A DNA stretch of 64,000 bases, from assembly GCA_017163975.1 (NCBI GenBank), contig JAFFSR010000351.1, positions 2,997,501-3,061,500 on the forward strand, given 5' to 3'. The position numbers and the translations under genes are program-made. The notes below the pieces were generated by a model. It saw only the letters and a list, made by a program, of their open reading frames with translations, was not told where the DNA came from and did not search any database. This DNA comes from Anastatus disparis (Eukaryota > Arthropoda > Insecta > Hymenoptera > Eupelmidae). Of the stretch, positions 47,344 through 57,802 are shown one piece after another. Position 1 is the first letter of the stretch; every line of letters starts with the position of its first letter.

Positions 47344-48165
47344 CTATACAGGAATCATTATATCTCGCAAATCTTTTGCAATCATAGGTAAACTGAATGC
47401 TAAAATTTCAGATAAAACGAATTTCGAATGCAAGCTTTTATAATGATCAGTATCATCTACCATATTCTCCATGACATAATCTTGTAATTCGTTATTGAGA
47501 ATTGAATAATATTGTTTAAATGATTTATAGTCATTAAGAATCACTTTTGCAATGTCCAGTCCCTCTTGTCCAAGCTTACTTTTTGAAAAGTCGATTATGT
47601 AATCATTAGTACGATTAACCTTTCCAACTCGTTCGCTTAAATCGTTGAGAAGAAGATCTACCTAGACACTTTGCTGACGAAGACCTTCGAATGTTGATTG
47701 TTGCATGACTATACCTGGTGGATGATCAAAAGTTTTTCTCTCTTTGCAAAGCGATTGCCCAAGTGTTTCTTTTTCCTAGGGGTCGTGAATTTCGTTTGGT
47801 TGTAGTCTTTTATCAATGCTGATAGATCTGGTACCGTGCGATGTGGTAAAAGTCAAATCATGATTAGTTAGAAACAACTTAGTTGGTCTTTCGAAGTCTT
47901 GATAAAAAGAATAAGAATTGTGAAAATAAGCTGTTATGGCGTCAAATTGATTTTTAAAAATATCCCAGCTACGACGATCAAGAGAGATACTTTTGTGTGA
48001 GCCACCTGAAGAAACTAGTTTGATAACTTCGTGATAATATCCAGCACTGTATTGAAGACCAACACAAATTATTTTCGAGTTAGACTTGTTGAGCGCGTAG
48101 GTAGTAGATAATAAAAGGTTTGGCAACTCGGGTTTTCCCGACTGACGTAATTCACAACGAGCCAT
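47344..48165 (-). pseudogene. Polinton-associated protein of about 270 residues, two stops
   Basis: One continuous minus-strand frame of 274 codons begins MARCELRQSGKPELPNLLLS and holds TAG codons after EIHDP (about 47775) and RQQSV (about 47670). Recognisable features are SKIICVGLQYSAGYYHEVIK, SLDRRSWDIFKNQFDAI and TFTTSHGTRSISIDK. I remember similar proteins next to capsid and protease genes in insect Polinton-type elements, but the role is not known to me. It lies downstream of the protease gene in the same direction. Confidence 0.55.
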
Positions 48166-48577
48166 TTTTACGTCTTGATCGTACTTAAGCTAAACTCTTT
48201 CTGATACTTAGAAAGAATATTTCTCCACCACGCATTGGACAAAATAGTATGTTGAGGGGATAACTACTTTTTTTAATAGAATAGTAGCAGCAGGGCAGGT
48301 GTTTATTTAGGGTAAATACGTAGGGTGGGGCGGGTGATGCTATCAGTAGACCAGGTGTACTGAGGAAAACGTACAGACAGCTAGTCAGCAGGGCACGTGT
48401 TTCTTCATTCATAGATAGAAAGGAGGAAAGGGGGGAGATGAAGGGAAAAAATTTTAGAAATATTTTTTTTGCGCTCAATAGTATATTTATTCAAATATAA
48501 ATTCCAACATTAACATTGATTATGCTTAAATCTAAAACACACCTTTGATTATAATATTTTAAGTGAAATTATATATA
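48166..48577. other. Spacer between Polinton genes
   Basis: A 97-codon minus-strand frame at 48185-48478 has no recognisable features. AT-rich DNA lies beyond it. Confidence 0.4.
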
Positions 48578-48853
48578 TTATGAATATCTTAAACTAGAAG
48601 TACATGTTTGGTTACAATGGCCTGAACCTTGAAAACGTTCTCTGCCGAATATGACTGCCCGCTTACATCTTCTATGTTTAGTTTTATTTGAAATTCTTTT
48701 ATAAAAATTTTTAGCTATTCGATCATTTTTTTTCGTTTTATTTGAAAAGATGCTACAAAACGTTCGCAAACTAACACCGTGGCACATATGATATAAAAAC
48801 AAAATAGTATATTGACCACAACACGTTGAACCGATCCTCTGCAGTTTCTTGGT
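48578..48853 (-). pseudogene. PRO: Polinton adenovirus-type protease, C-terminal part
   Basis: Directly beyond the left target site of the LTR element the minus strand reads KKLQRIGSTCCGQYTILFLY then HMCHGVSLRTF. The CGQY block fits the catalytic cysteine region of the adenain-like proteases of Polintons (normally ...CG.Y...). The N-terminal part, with the histidine region, is at 57803-58105 on the other side of the 8.9-kb insertion. A basic tail follows (NKTKHRRCKRAVI). The gene is split and cannot work. Confidence 0.7.
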
Positions 48854-48858
48854 ATTCC
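48854..48858. repeat. Target-site duplication ATTCC, left
   Basis: ATTCC precedes the left LTR and is repeated at 57797-57801 after the right LTR. The pair also marks the break point in the protease gene. Confidence 0.85.
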
Positions 48859-49160
48859 TATAGGTTAAGTATATGTGATTGTAAATGATATAATATCCGA
48901 CTCCAGTAAATATTATCCCAGGACCTATAACCTGGATATTATGCGTGTTAAAGGAAGGTAGATAATAAATCTGCAACAAAATTAAATGTGAATATTAATT
49001 CTTTATTCAGTTAATCTTTCGCCAGCAACCACCAGCTTACGCGTCGAACTTGTATCTTAAAAGGTTCAGACGCTACTGGTACAAAGCCGCTGCTTCGTCT
49101 CTAACGATGATGAAGACGATTCGCGCCTGCGCAATACAAAACCATTTACATGGTCCCCAC
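48859..49160 (-). repeat. 3' LTR of the kinase element
   Basis: It corresponds to 57478-57796. On the minus strand it starts (T)GTGGGGACCATG and ends AACCTATA. The right copy carries about 17 more bases near its outer end, where GTGGGGACCAT is repeated as an inverted copy. Confidence 0.9.
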
Positions 49161-49163
49161 ACA

Positions 49164-49175
49164 CTCCCCCCCAAA
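49164..49175 (-). other. Polypurine tract of the kinase element
   Basis: TTTGGGGGGGAG lies just upstream of the 3' LTR on the minus strand. Confidence 0.8.
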
Positions 49176-49947
49176 TGCCAATGCGGGGAAAATGCTGATT
49201 TTTGAGAAACAATGATTTCTACTGAAAAATACAAAGATTTGGCGATAAAAAAATAGATTTTAGCTGCTTTGCATTTAAGATAAAGGACCATGTCCTGCCA
49301 AAAAGGCTTACAAACCAAATATTTTTCAATTAAGCGCACGTTAATATTTAATTCACAGCAGGCTGTGTAAACGCAGCTAATTAATAGTACAAAAATATCT
49401 AACTATCAATAAAAATATCACTTAACTTTGTATTCTTATAAGCGCGTACGTTTCTAAGATTACTAATGCTTTTTTTTCAAATATAAAAGATCGCTTAACA
49501 TTTTATCCTTATTGCAAATTTTTCAGTCTTTTAGTAATTAAAATACTTAAAACGGTAACAATCGTTAAAGATTTAAACATTGAATCTAAGTACACTTAAA
49601 AAGGTAAATAAACTAGTATTTACGCTATTATTCAACAGCCAGAGAACGCAATAACACACGTGTATTCCGTAAAAACTATTTTACGCTTACTGAACACGTT
49701 ATACATTTGTCAATATGCACACGTATGTGTTACAACCTTGTTACAAGTAATATGCGTTTGTACAACATCACACTGTTAAATACTTTATATAAAGAATACA
49801 GAGTAGTATATACATGTTAGGTTTCAATATAAAACTAGTACCTGTTGAAGGTTTTTCTATATTAAGCGCGTATAAAACTAAGGTGGTTGCTTGTAAATAC
49901 TTATTTTCTAAGTACAAAAGAAAAAAAATACAATATTTTACATTTTT
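49176..49947 (-). other. 3' untranslated part of the kinase element
   Basis: AT-rich, with no ORF of note, between the small ORF and the polypurine tract. Confidence 0.5.
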
Positions 49948-50088
49948 TTATAACAAACAATATAAGTTTCTTAAGACTACGCTTTTGCTCGCACGACCTG
50001 TTTTACATTTTACTAACTCAACAAACAGTCGGTTGGTCTTTTCCTTAAAACGCTGTAATTCTTCAATGGTTCTGTCTAACTCATCCAT
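49948..50088 (-). CDS. 46-residue helical ORF after a splice acceptor
   Basis: The ORF starts MDELDRTIEELQRFKEKTNR and continues with LFVELVKCKTGRASK, a pattern that suits an amphipathic or coiled-coil helix followed by a basic stretch. Directly upstream on the minus strand is a good 3' splice site (TTATTTTGCAG then GTGACATGG), and a possible donor (ACAG then GTGATT) lies about 50 bases further up. It lies downstream of the kinase. It may be the last exon of the captured kinase transcript or a separate accessory ORF. No family recognised. Confidence 0.35.
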   Translation of the reverse strand: MDELDRTIEELQRFKEKTNRLFVELVKCKTGRASKSVVLRNLYCLL

Positions 50089-50201
50089 GTCACCTGCAAA
50101 ATAACATGAAGAGAAGAAAGAAAATTAATCACCTGTCTACCGGTAGTGTTGTTGTTAGCGCGCACATGCTACAATTACTACTTATAAGTACTTAATCGCG
50201 A

Positions 50202-51410
50202 TTATAATAGATCTGAATTAAATCCTAATCCTATGTCAGGAATAAAATTGCATTTTATCATGCCGTCAAAAAGAATATTACCAATTCGCTGGTAGTCAAC
50301 AGCACGATTATGACGAACATGTGCCAACGTTTCCATACACTTAGTGAAGGCACTAGGTATCTCAGCTGCGTCAAAAACCACCTGTAAAAATGCAGGTATG
50401 TCATTAAAGGCTTGGGTTTTGTGTGATTGTAATGCCTGAATCCTATGTAACCCCGCCCATGGCAACGATCCGGTTACCCAAGCAATCATGTTATATATAA
50501 GCGATTCCATATCGCCGCGTTTGGTGAACATACCGTTATGGACATCTCTGCTTCTATACAAGTAATATCCCTTCTGAACTTTCGATAAATCTGATTTTAA
50601 TGGACCAGAATATACCGCAGTTACTTGACCAAAATCGATTAGGTAAACCTGATCTGGTTTCACCAAATCAAACAGAATATTAGATGATTTAAGGTCAGTA
50701 TGCACAACATTAGAATTATGCATAAATTCAAGGGCCAACGTAAGCTGCCACGCAATTGCAAGTACTTGCTGCAGAGGTAACTTTCGATTGGAATCACTTA
50801 ATACTTTCTCCAGATTAGCACCGTAACTCTGTATGATTACAAATCTATACAAGTCCTCATCGATTAAGAACTCTCCTTGCGCTAAAAATCTAGGAATAGC
50901 AAGAGCAGGAAGCTGGAATTGATTTAACTACCTTTCCAGCTTATCAAAGCTGGCATGCTTAAGATAAAAGTTAGTTTCAGTAGCCAAACGAGATCTCCTA
51001 ACTAATTCAAATTTGGCAATTGCTGATGGAAACTCGTGAGTAGAATCACCACAAGCCACAGCCTCCAAAATAAAACCAAATTTACCTTGATGAATCTCGT
51101 TTCCACAAGACCATCTCCGTCCTCGATTATCAGCAATGATAAGATCTATAGGATAATCTGGAGGATCTTCGCTAGCCACAGTCTCATTATTATTGTCAAC
51201 TCTGTCTAAAACGTCGTCAGAGGCGATGATGTCATCATCCGCGTCGATATTGCGGTGTGATTCAGGATTAGCCACTTGTTCAATAGCGTTGCCAGAATCA
51301 GTGTTGCGTTGTGACTCCAGGTCGGCAACAGCATTATCGGGAGCTAAATCCGCTGTATCTAAGTCGTGAACGCTGGAGTTTATAGCGTTAGGACTAATAT
51401 GCACCTGCAC
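50202..51410 (-). pseudogene. VRK-family protein kinase captured by the LTR element
   Basis: A frame of 403 codons with one internal TAG (50928-50930) directly follows integrase. Residues 1-95 are an acidic linker. The kinase domain then shows the glycine loop IHQGKFGFI, lysine in AIAKFE, a helix-C glutamate in ATETNFYLK, YRFVIIQSYGANLEKV, catalytic loop VVHTDLKSSNILF, PDQVYLIDFGQ, and HNGMFTKRGDMESL followed by TGSLPW. This matches vaccinia-related kinases (VRK/CK1 group), whose known substrates include the DNA-bridging protein BAF. All key residues are present; only the first glycine of the loop is replaced. No AUG occurs before the core, and integrase ends with UAG in the same frame, so a Pol-kinase fusion is likely. 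One stop makes this copy defective unless it is read through. Confidence 0.9.
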
Positions 51411-52958
51411 CTACACAACAGTTCTGTTATCCAGCTGTGGTTCCTCATTGGCTTGTGTTTCCGACGGAATGTCTTCATCAGTGTTGTCAAACAATCCATA
51501 CGCTGGCTTAAGCAATTCGGCGGCGACAGTTTTATTAACACCTTTCACTTCTATGACAAAATTTCTGCCATTAGAAGTTCTGGAAATTACCTTGTAAGGG
51601 CCTGAATAAGGCCTATCGAGAGTTGGTTTAATAGCTTTTACTCTGAGAAACACGTGAGAACACGTGTCAAGGTCTTTAAGTACAAACGCTTTGATCGCAC
51701 TGTTGTGCTGAACTGGCACCGGTCTTAACTCCCTCATGTATGCTCTAAATTCCTCTAAGAACGACGATTTGCACGGCTCACGGTCTGAAGAAGTGAAGAA
51801 TTCCCCGGGAACTCGCAGACCGGACCCATAAACAGAGTCGGCAGGACACGCTTGAGTGTCGTTACGCACACAAGTTCTCAAACCAAGTAAAACCAATGGG
51901 AGGGAGTCAACCCAGTTGCCATTATCAGTGTGGCAACAGAGAGCGGCCTTCAATGATGTATGCCACCTCTCAACTAATCCGTTAGCCTGAGGATGATAAG
52001 CAGTAGTGCGAATCCTAGCACAGCCAAGTATGCTTAGTAACTCAGTGAACATCTGTGACTCAAATTGAGCTCCCTGGTCCGTAGTTATGACTTCAGGAGC
52101 ACCAAATCTCGAAATCCAGTGCTCAACAAGGGCTTTAGCTACCGTTGTCGCCAATGTATCTTTAATAGGAACGGCTTCTGGCCATCTAGTGTATCTGTCT
52201 ATGATGGTCAATAAATGTTTATATCCGTTGCACAGAAGCAATGGTCCAACCAAGTCCAAATGCACGTGCGTGAATCTCTCGTCAGACACAGTAAAATGTT
52301 CTGGCAAAAATTTATTGTGCCTTGATACCTTGCACTGTTGACACTTAAGACAGTTTTTACACCATTTACTAATATCACGATGCATATTTGGCCAGACATA
52401 CTTGTTTCTAATTAGTCTTTCAGTGACCTTGGCACCTGGGTGCGAGTTGGCATGAAAAAGACCAAACGTTTTCTTTCTTAAAGACTTAGGTAAATAAGGT
52501 CTCAAGAACTGGCCCTGTATATCACAATAAATTGGTATATCAGCTCCCAGGGTTACCTTATGCAACTTCAAAGGATGCCTTTCATTCTGGAGTAACTTTG
52601 TCAACTCTTCGTCCTTCTCCTGTTCTTGATGTAAAACTGACAAGTCGTACATTAATGGCAAATGGAAAGCATCGACTCTTGCGTTCAGCTGATTAAATAA
52701 AATACAAATTTTTACCTCATTTAAATTCAGTATTTTAACTTCAGCTGTATTCTGTATTCGTGATAGAGTATCAGCGACTGTATTGCTCTCGCCCTCTATG
52801 TAACAGATCACGCAGTTGAACTGAGCAGTATAAGTCAACTGACGGATCTTACGGCTACAAGCTTTCTTCAAGCTTTGCGACATGGCAAAAACCAACGGTT
52901 TATGATCAGTGTATATTTTAAATTGTCTCGTTTCGACAAAATAATGGAAGTATTTCAA
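51411..52958 (-). pseudogene. pol: RNase H and integrase of the kinase element
   Basis: This is an open frame of 515 codons. RNase H end: FKIYTDHKPLVFAMSQSL and EGESNTVADTLSRIQ. Integrase zinc domain: HANSHPGAKV...CKNCLKCQQCKV. Catalytic triad: VHLDLVGPLL, VITTDQGAQFES and ANGLVERWHTSLKAAL, then the C-terminal module GPYKVISRTSNGRNFVIEV. It ends with LDNRTVV and UAG, which is followed in the same frame by the kinase. The link to RT (52955) is broken by a frameshift at about 52957, where TALKR meets KYFHYF. Integrase itself looks intact. Confidence 0.92.
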
Positions 52959-54540
52959 CGCTTCAAAGCTGTAAGCTCTCGATCATACACTGAATAATTC
53001 TTCTGCGCTGGCGTTAGCTCGCGAGAAAAGAAGGCTAAAGGTCGCCACTCACCACGAATATGCTGCTCTGAGGCAGCTCCCATAGCAAAGTGCGATACGT
53101 CCGTAATCAACCGTGTTTTAGCACGATCGTCAGGATACGCTAAAAATGTGACTTCAGCTAAGTCTTTTTTACTTTTTTCAAACGCAGTCTCACTTTCAGG
53201 ATCCCATTTAACAGGACGTTTATCTTTCTTACGACAATCTTTAAGATGTTGATTTAATAAACGCTGCGTGTGAGCTGCGCTGGGGATGCATCTCCTATAA
53301 AAGTTGATCATTCCAATATAACGACGTTGATCTACGATTTCTGGTTTCAGAAAGTCCAAGATGGCTCGAACTTTACTAGGTGAAGGCCGAAAACCCTCTT
53401 CGCTGATGTTATAACCCAAGAAATCCAATTCCTTTACTCCAAAGATACATTTCTCAATATTAAGTAAGAGATGCGATTCTTCTAACCTTTTCAAAACGGT
53501 AAGAAGATGACACTCATGTTCTTCTTTACTAGAAGAGGCGATGAGTATATCATCAATATAGACGAATACAAACTCCAGATCTCTGAGCACTTTATTGACA
53601 TATCGCTGGAATGTTTGAGCAGCGTTCCGCAGTCCAAAAGTCATCACTTTATATTCAAAAAGTCCAAATGGTGTTATCACTGCTGTTTTAGGAATGTCAG
53701 GCTCCGCAACAGGAATCTGATAATAAGCTTTCTTTAAATCCAGAGATGAGAAAATAGATTTTCTGCTCAAGAATGATGGGAAATCATGGAGGTGTGGTAC
53801 TGGGTACCTATCAGGTACTGTAACTTGGTTTAAAGCCCTATAATCACCACAGATTCTCCAACTACCGTCTTTCTTAGGAACCATGTGAATGGGACTTGCC
53901 CATGGGCTACTTGATGGCTGACAAATGCCTAAATCACAGAGCTCTTTAAACTCCTTTTTAGCTGCCTGGAGCTTAATTGGACACAAACGTCTCGCTCTAT
54001 GAGCAATCGGTGGTCCAGTGGTCTTTATATAGTGCTTGACACCTCGATCTTTAAAAAGTGCTGCCTGTTCAACTCCCAGTACTTTGGGAAACTTGTTAAG
54101 CACATGAGCATAGCTATGATTTGATGCTACCAATGACACTCTAAAATATTTAACTTTTTTCTCTATGGCATTAACAGAACGCAGTGTGTTGCCATCAACC
54201 AACCTCCTATCCTTTAAATCAGGAAGTAAATGATAAAACTTAAGTAAGTCTCCTCCAATTATAGGGTAAGGCACATCTGCAAAGATAAAATTCCACACTG
54301 TAATTCTATCAATGCCTATATCTAACTTCTTGCTTATAGTTCCATAAGTCTTAATCCAAGTGTCATTAGCTGCTTATAACTTAATGTTGGGAGTATAATC
54401 CAACTTAAGAGAACCTCTAGGTAACAGAGAAACTTCTGCGCCAGTGTCAATCAGGAAAAGATCCTTACTGATTAAATCTTTGATATGGAGGTGAGCTGAT
54501 CCTTTACTATTATCTGCTGATACCTCCGCTACAGCAGATC
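52955..54540 (-). pseudogene. pol: Protease and reverse transcriptase of the kinase element
   Basis: The frame starts just after gag, shifted relative to it. The retropepsin has IDTGAEVSLLPRG (about 54450), then a TAA at 54374-54376, and [15 protein letters not shown] has [67 protein letters not shown] and the catalytic [13 protein letters not shown], followed by [17 protein letters not shown] is the metal-binding box. The frame ends at 52955 at the break in RNase H. One stop and one frameshift make this copy inactive, although most of it is well kept. Confidence 0.92.
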
Positions 54541-55842
54541 TTATGCATTTCCCTGATCTGGCTTTTTCTTATTAGCCAGTGCGGTGAATTCAGCATATCT
54601 ACTACATGCTTTTATGCATTTCAGGGCTTTATTACCAAATTTCTTATGGTGCCAACATAAGTTCACTGAACTATCTTCGGCATCACGCTCGACATCAGTG
54701 TTACGCCTACGCTTTACCTTTTTTTCGTTACCCTGTTTCTGTTTTCTATCAAATTGGTGTTTTTTAAAAGCTCTCTCCAAGGCCTCAACTCTAGCTTCAA
54801 TTCTACTTTCTATATCTGAGATGTTGCTAGGCTGCTGAGCGACAGAATGTACAACATTTTCCTTATTCTGCAAAGTCTCCCAGATTTTCTGTGCCTGATC
54901 AAGGAGCATCTGCTCAGTTAACAGATCAGCATTTGGACCTAAATAAAGAATTATTTCTTTAGGAAGTCGTTCTTTCCAGACCTTCCATATGGTGGACCTA
55001 GGTACATAGACACCTTCAAGGTCAATTAGTCTATGAAAGAAATCCGTGGGACCCATCGTACCCATCTTTTGATCAGCAAATAATTTATCCAATTTTTGAT
55101 CAGGAGACTGTGCATACTGTTTAATAACAGCTTGCTTTAGATCAGTATACTTTGAGCCTGGGGGTGAACGTTTAATTGTATGCTTAAGCAACTGCACCTC
55201 ATCCTTGCCAAGATTCTGTAACAGAACCCAGAATTTATCTTCGCCTCGGCATATGTTCCTACGTGACAACTGTACTTCTAAGAGAGAGAACCACGTATCG
55301 ACTTCATCTCTCCATAACGGTAGAAACTTGATTTCAGCTGATGGATTATTTTGTGAGTTTTGCCTTGAATTGATTAATGGCAACTCTTGCCGAGAAGAAG
55401 ACGTTGTTGCAGGAGAGTTAACCCCAGCACTCGTATACACAGGTGGCGTGTGGACCAAAGCGGATACCGTTATAGTTGACATTGAAGATACCGTCACATC
55501 ATCAGAATTGAGTGCTATAACAGGTATTGTTCTCTGGTAATTGCCAGTGTCAACGTTAGGAGTTCGTTTGTGTTGATTAACAGCAGCCTGTGCAAGCTTG
55601 TCCAACGCATCGGTCATAGAAGCCAATTTTTCCTCCAATAACCCTATTATTTCGCTACCTGTTGTCTTCTTTGTCGTTTTAGGCGTTTTGTTACTTGTTT
55701 TTCCTAAGCTACCTGAACTATTGTCCTCATTACTCTCAATACCGGTCTCTTGTACCTCGGTTTCAGGTGGAGCCATTTTATAAATCGTTAGGTTTCTAGT
55801 CCTAGAATGTTGATCAGGGGGCGAATGCTCAATGTTTGGCAT
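54541..55842 (-). CDS. gag: Gag of the kinase element
   Basis: This is an intact ORF of 433 codons. After a polar N-terminus it has a helical stretch (SEIIGLLEEKLASMTDALDK), the capsid with LPLWRDEVDTWFSLLEVQLS, DKFWVLLQNLGKDEVQLLKH and LDKLFADQKMGTMGPTDFFH, and a basic C-terminus with the Cys/His block LCWHHKKFGNKALKCIKACS, the form found in K02A2.6-like Gypsy gag instead of a standard zinc knuckle. Pol follows in another frame, implying ribosomal frameshifting. This is the best preserved gene of the element. Confidence 0.88.
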   Translation of the reverse strand: MPNIEHSPPDQHSRTRNLTIYKMAPPETEVQETGIESNEDNSSGSLGKTSNKTPKTTKKTTGSEIIGLLEEKLASMTDALDKLAQAAVNQHKRTPNVDTGNYQRTIPVIALNSDDVTVSSMSTITVSALVHTPPVYTSAGVNSPATTSSSRQELPLINSRQNSQNNPSAEIKFLPLWRDEVDTWFSLLEVQLSRRNICRGEDKFWVLLQNLGKDEVQLLKHTIKRSPPGSKYTDLKQAVIKQYAQSPDQKLDKLFADQKMGTMGPTDFFHRLIDLEGVYVPRSTIWKVWKERLPKEIILYLGPNADLLTEQMLLDQAQKIWETLQNKENVVHSVAQQPSNISDIESRIEARVEALERAFKKHQFDRKQKQGNEKKVKRRRNTDVERDAEDSSVNLCWHHKKFGNKALKCIKACSRYAEFTALANKKKPDQGNA

Positions 55843-57460
55843 ATCTAATTCACAAAACGCTTTTTAACACTCCTGTGCTCAGTACCCACACTAACAGCTG
55901 GTCTGAGTCACCACACCACAATTCTTTATCACACATTCGTGCATACACAAACTCACACAGGGGGCAAACCAAGTCACTGGACAAAAATCCAGACTTAATA
56001 TTTTAAAACAATTGAAGCTTACTACAATATTAAAATCAAACAGCGAATGTTCACGCAGCAAGCTGGAAATCTGCCAGAGGTCAATTCACCCAGGCGGACA
56101 AGGATGGCACCTTAAGTGTCCAGGTGACCGCCCCGACAAACTCCAAACCGAATGAATACCGCATACTATTCAAATGACACTATTTAAATCCTTAGTCCAC
56201 TGACCTGCGGGCTCATTTAAGAGATCGAAAATTGCTATCGCAAAAAGAATAAAATACTATTTAAAGTTTAATTTTTTTCCTATCTAAAACTGACTAGAAA
56301 ATCGGCTGGTCGTGCGTAGCATCTTAATAAAAAGAGCGAAATTCAAGCAGTAAAATATACTTAAAATTTAAAGAAATAACTCATTTTAACAATTACAATT
56401 TCATAATTCAAATTATATTGATTTTCAGTAACTTGATTTAATACAGGCTTGACTTTTTCGGTCTTTTATGTTGCTTCTTGGTTTTCTAATCAACAAGAAA
56501 AAAAATTTTGTCAAATCGCACTTTAAATAAATTTATAAAAATTTAAAAGAGATAAACTTTATTCCTTTGAATTTTCAAGTTAATTAAAAAAAAATTAATT
56601 TACTTTAGCGAAGAAATTTCTTTGAAAAAAGGAAAAATTAAATTTTACTATTTTGACCAAGAAGCAAACGTCTAATTGAGTTAAAATTCGCTCCAACTCA
56701 AAATGTTAGTTATAAAAACACGAACAAAAATTTCACATTACAAAGCTTAAACGCACGCCGCGTCCCGGAAGTACGTTATCAAAAAGAAAATCTTCTAATC
56801 GAGTTGCGTGTGTTGACGAAAGTCGTGTAACGCAATACACGCGTTAATACACAAAATGGCGTCTAAACCACCTTCTTGTTACATAACACAGAACGACGCC
56901 AATATGGGCGTCAAAAAGCTTTTATGTACTGTGTATATATAAAAATGACGCCAACATGGCCGTCAAGATGCTTTCCCGCACAGCAAAAAAAAAATATACG
57001 CTAGTATTTCATATACAAAATTACGCTTTTTTTTTAAACGTTAAATTCCCTTAAGAATAAATAAGCGCAAGGTATTCAAACAAATATGTATCTCTTGATG
57101 ATACGATGTTAGTATGGAGCGAATTTCGCAAGTACTAAATAAATACCTTAATACCTTCGTCGTGCTGTAGAGAAGCCTCACCCGGCTGCTGTCGACGTGC
57201 AGGCAAAAACGATGCGAAGCGATGGCCGCCCGATGTGCAGAGAAAGATGATGCAAGACGATGGCTGCGAACTGCGTTGCAACCTCGCTGACACCTCGTGA
57301 GCAAAAGAGTTATGCCCACGGAACCTCTGAAAAAGAAAATCCTCTTCGTGCACTCTTCTTGATTGCACCAGGCGTTGAGGGTCCCTTTTTTTTTAAAAAA
57401 ATCCAAAGACCCAAGGCGAAACGGTTCTCATGTTGCAGACAAAAGAATGAAAAACCTCCT
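55843..57460 (-). other. Leader of the kinase element
   Basis: This is a long 1.6-kb non-coding leader. It has repeated GACGCC...GGCGTC motifs, some forming hairpins (GACGCCAATATGGGCGTC at about 56894; GACGCCAACATGGCCGTC at about 56946). Frames at 57041-57406 look like chance. No gene was recognised. Confidence 0.5.
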
Positions 57461-57477
57461 CCCAAGCAGGTCACCAA
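57461..57477 (-). other. Primer-binding site of the kinase element
   Basis: On the minus strand TTGGTGACCTGCTTGGG follows the 5' LTR at once. TGGTGACC is a common primer-site start in insect Gypsy elements; the plus-strand element at 61354 has the related TGGTGACCCCGATGACC. Confidence 0.75.
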
Positions 57478-57796
57478 TATAGGTTAAGTGTATTTGATTG
57501 TAAATGATAATTTATCCGACTCCATATTATATCCATAATGTTATCCCAGGACCTATGACCTGGGTATTATGCGTGTTAATGGAAGGTAGATAATAAATCT
57601 GCAACAGAATTAAATGTGAATATCAATTCTTTATTCAGTTAATCTTTCACCAGCAACCACCGGCTTACGCGTCGAACTTGTATCTTAAAAGGTTCAGACG
57701 CTACTGGTACAAAGTTGCTGCTCCGTCTCTAACGATGATGAAGACGATTCGCGCTTGCGCAATACAGAATGTGGGGACCATTTACATGGTCCCCAC
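57478..57796 (-). repeat. 5' LTR of the kinase element
   Basis: This is the partner of 48859-49160, with scattered substitutions and small indels (for example GTATTTGATTG against ATATGTGATTG). The outer end has the inverted pair TGTGGGGACCAT / ATGGTCCCCACA. Confidence 0.9.
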
Positions 57797-57802
57797 ATTC
57801 CA

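Larger units (their letters stand above)
48859..57796 (-). mobile_element. Gypsy-type LTR element carrying a VRK-like kinase (8.9 kb)
   Basis: It has direct LTRs at both ends, an ATTCC target duplication, a primer site at 57461-57477 and a polypurine tract at 49164-49175. Minus-strand order is gag, protease, RT, RNase H, integrase, kinase, small ORF, LTR. Pol belongs with the insect Gypsy elements often annotated as K02A2.6-like. The LTRs differ at roughly twenty or more places in 300 bases by eye, so this copy is far older than the giant element. It carries a stop in protease, a frameshift between RT and RNase H and a stop in the kinase. It sits inside the Polinton protease gene. Confidence 0.93.

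Noticed and set aside
57041..57406. 121-codon minus-strand frame and overlapping frames in the kinase element leader
   Set aside because: No recognisable features, and several frames overlap at the same place; probably chance.
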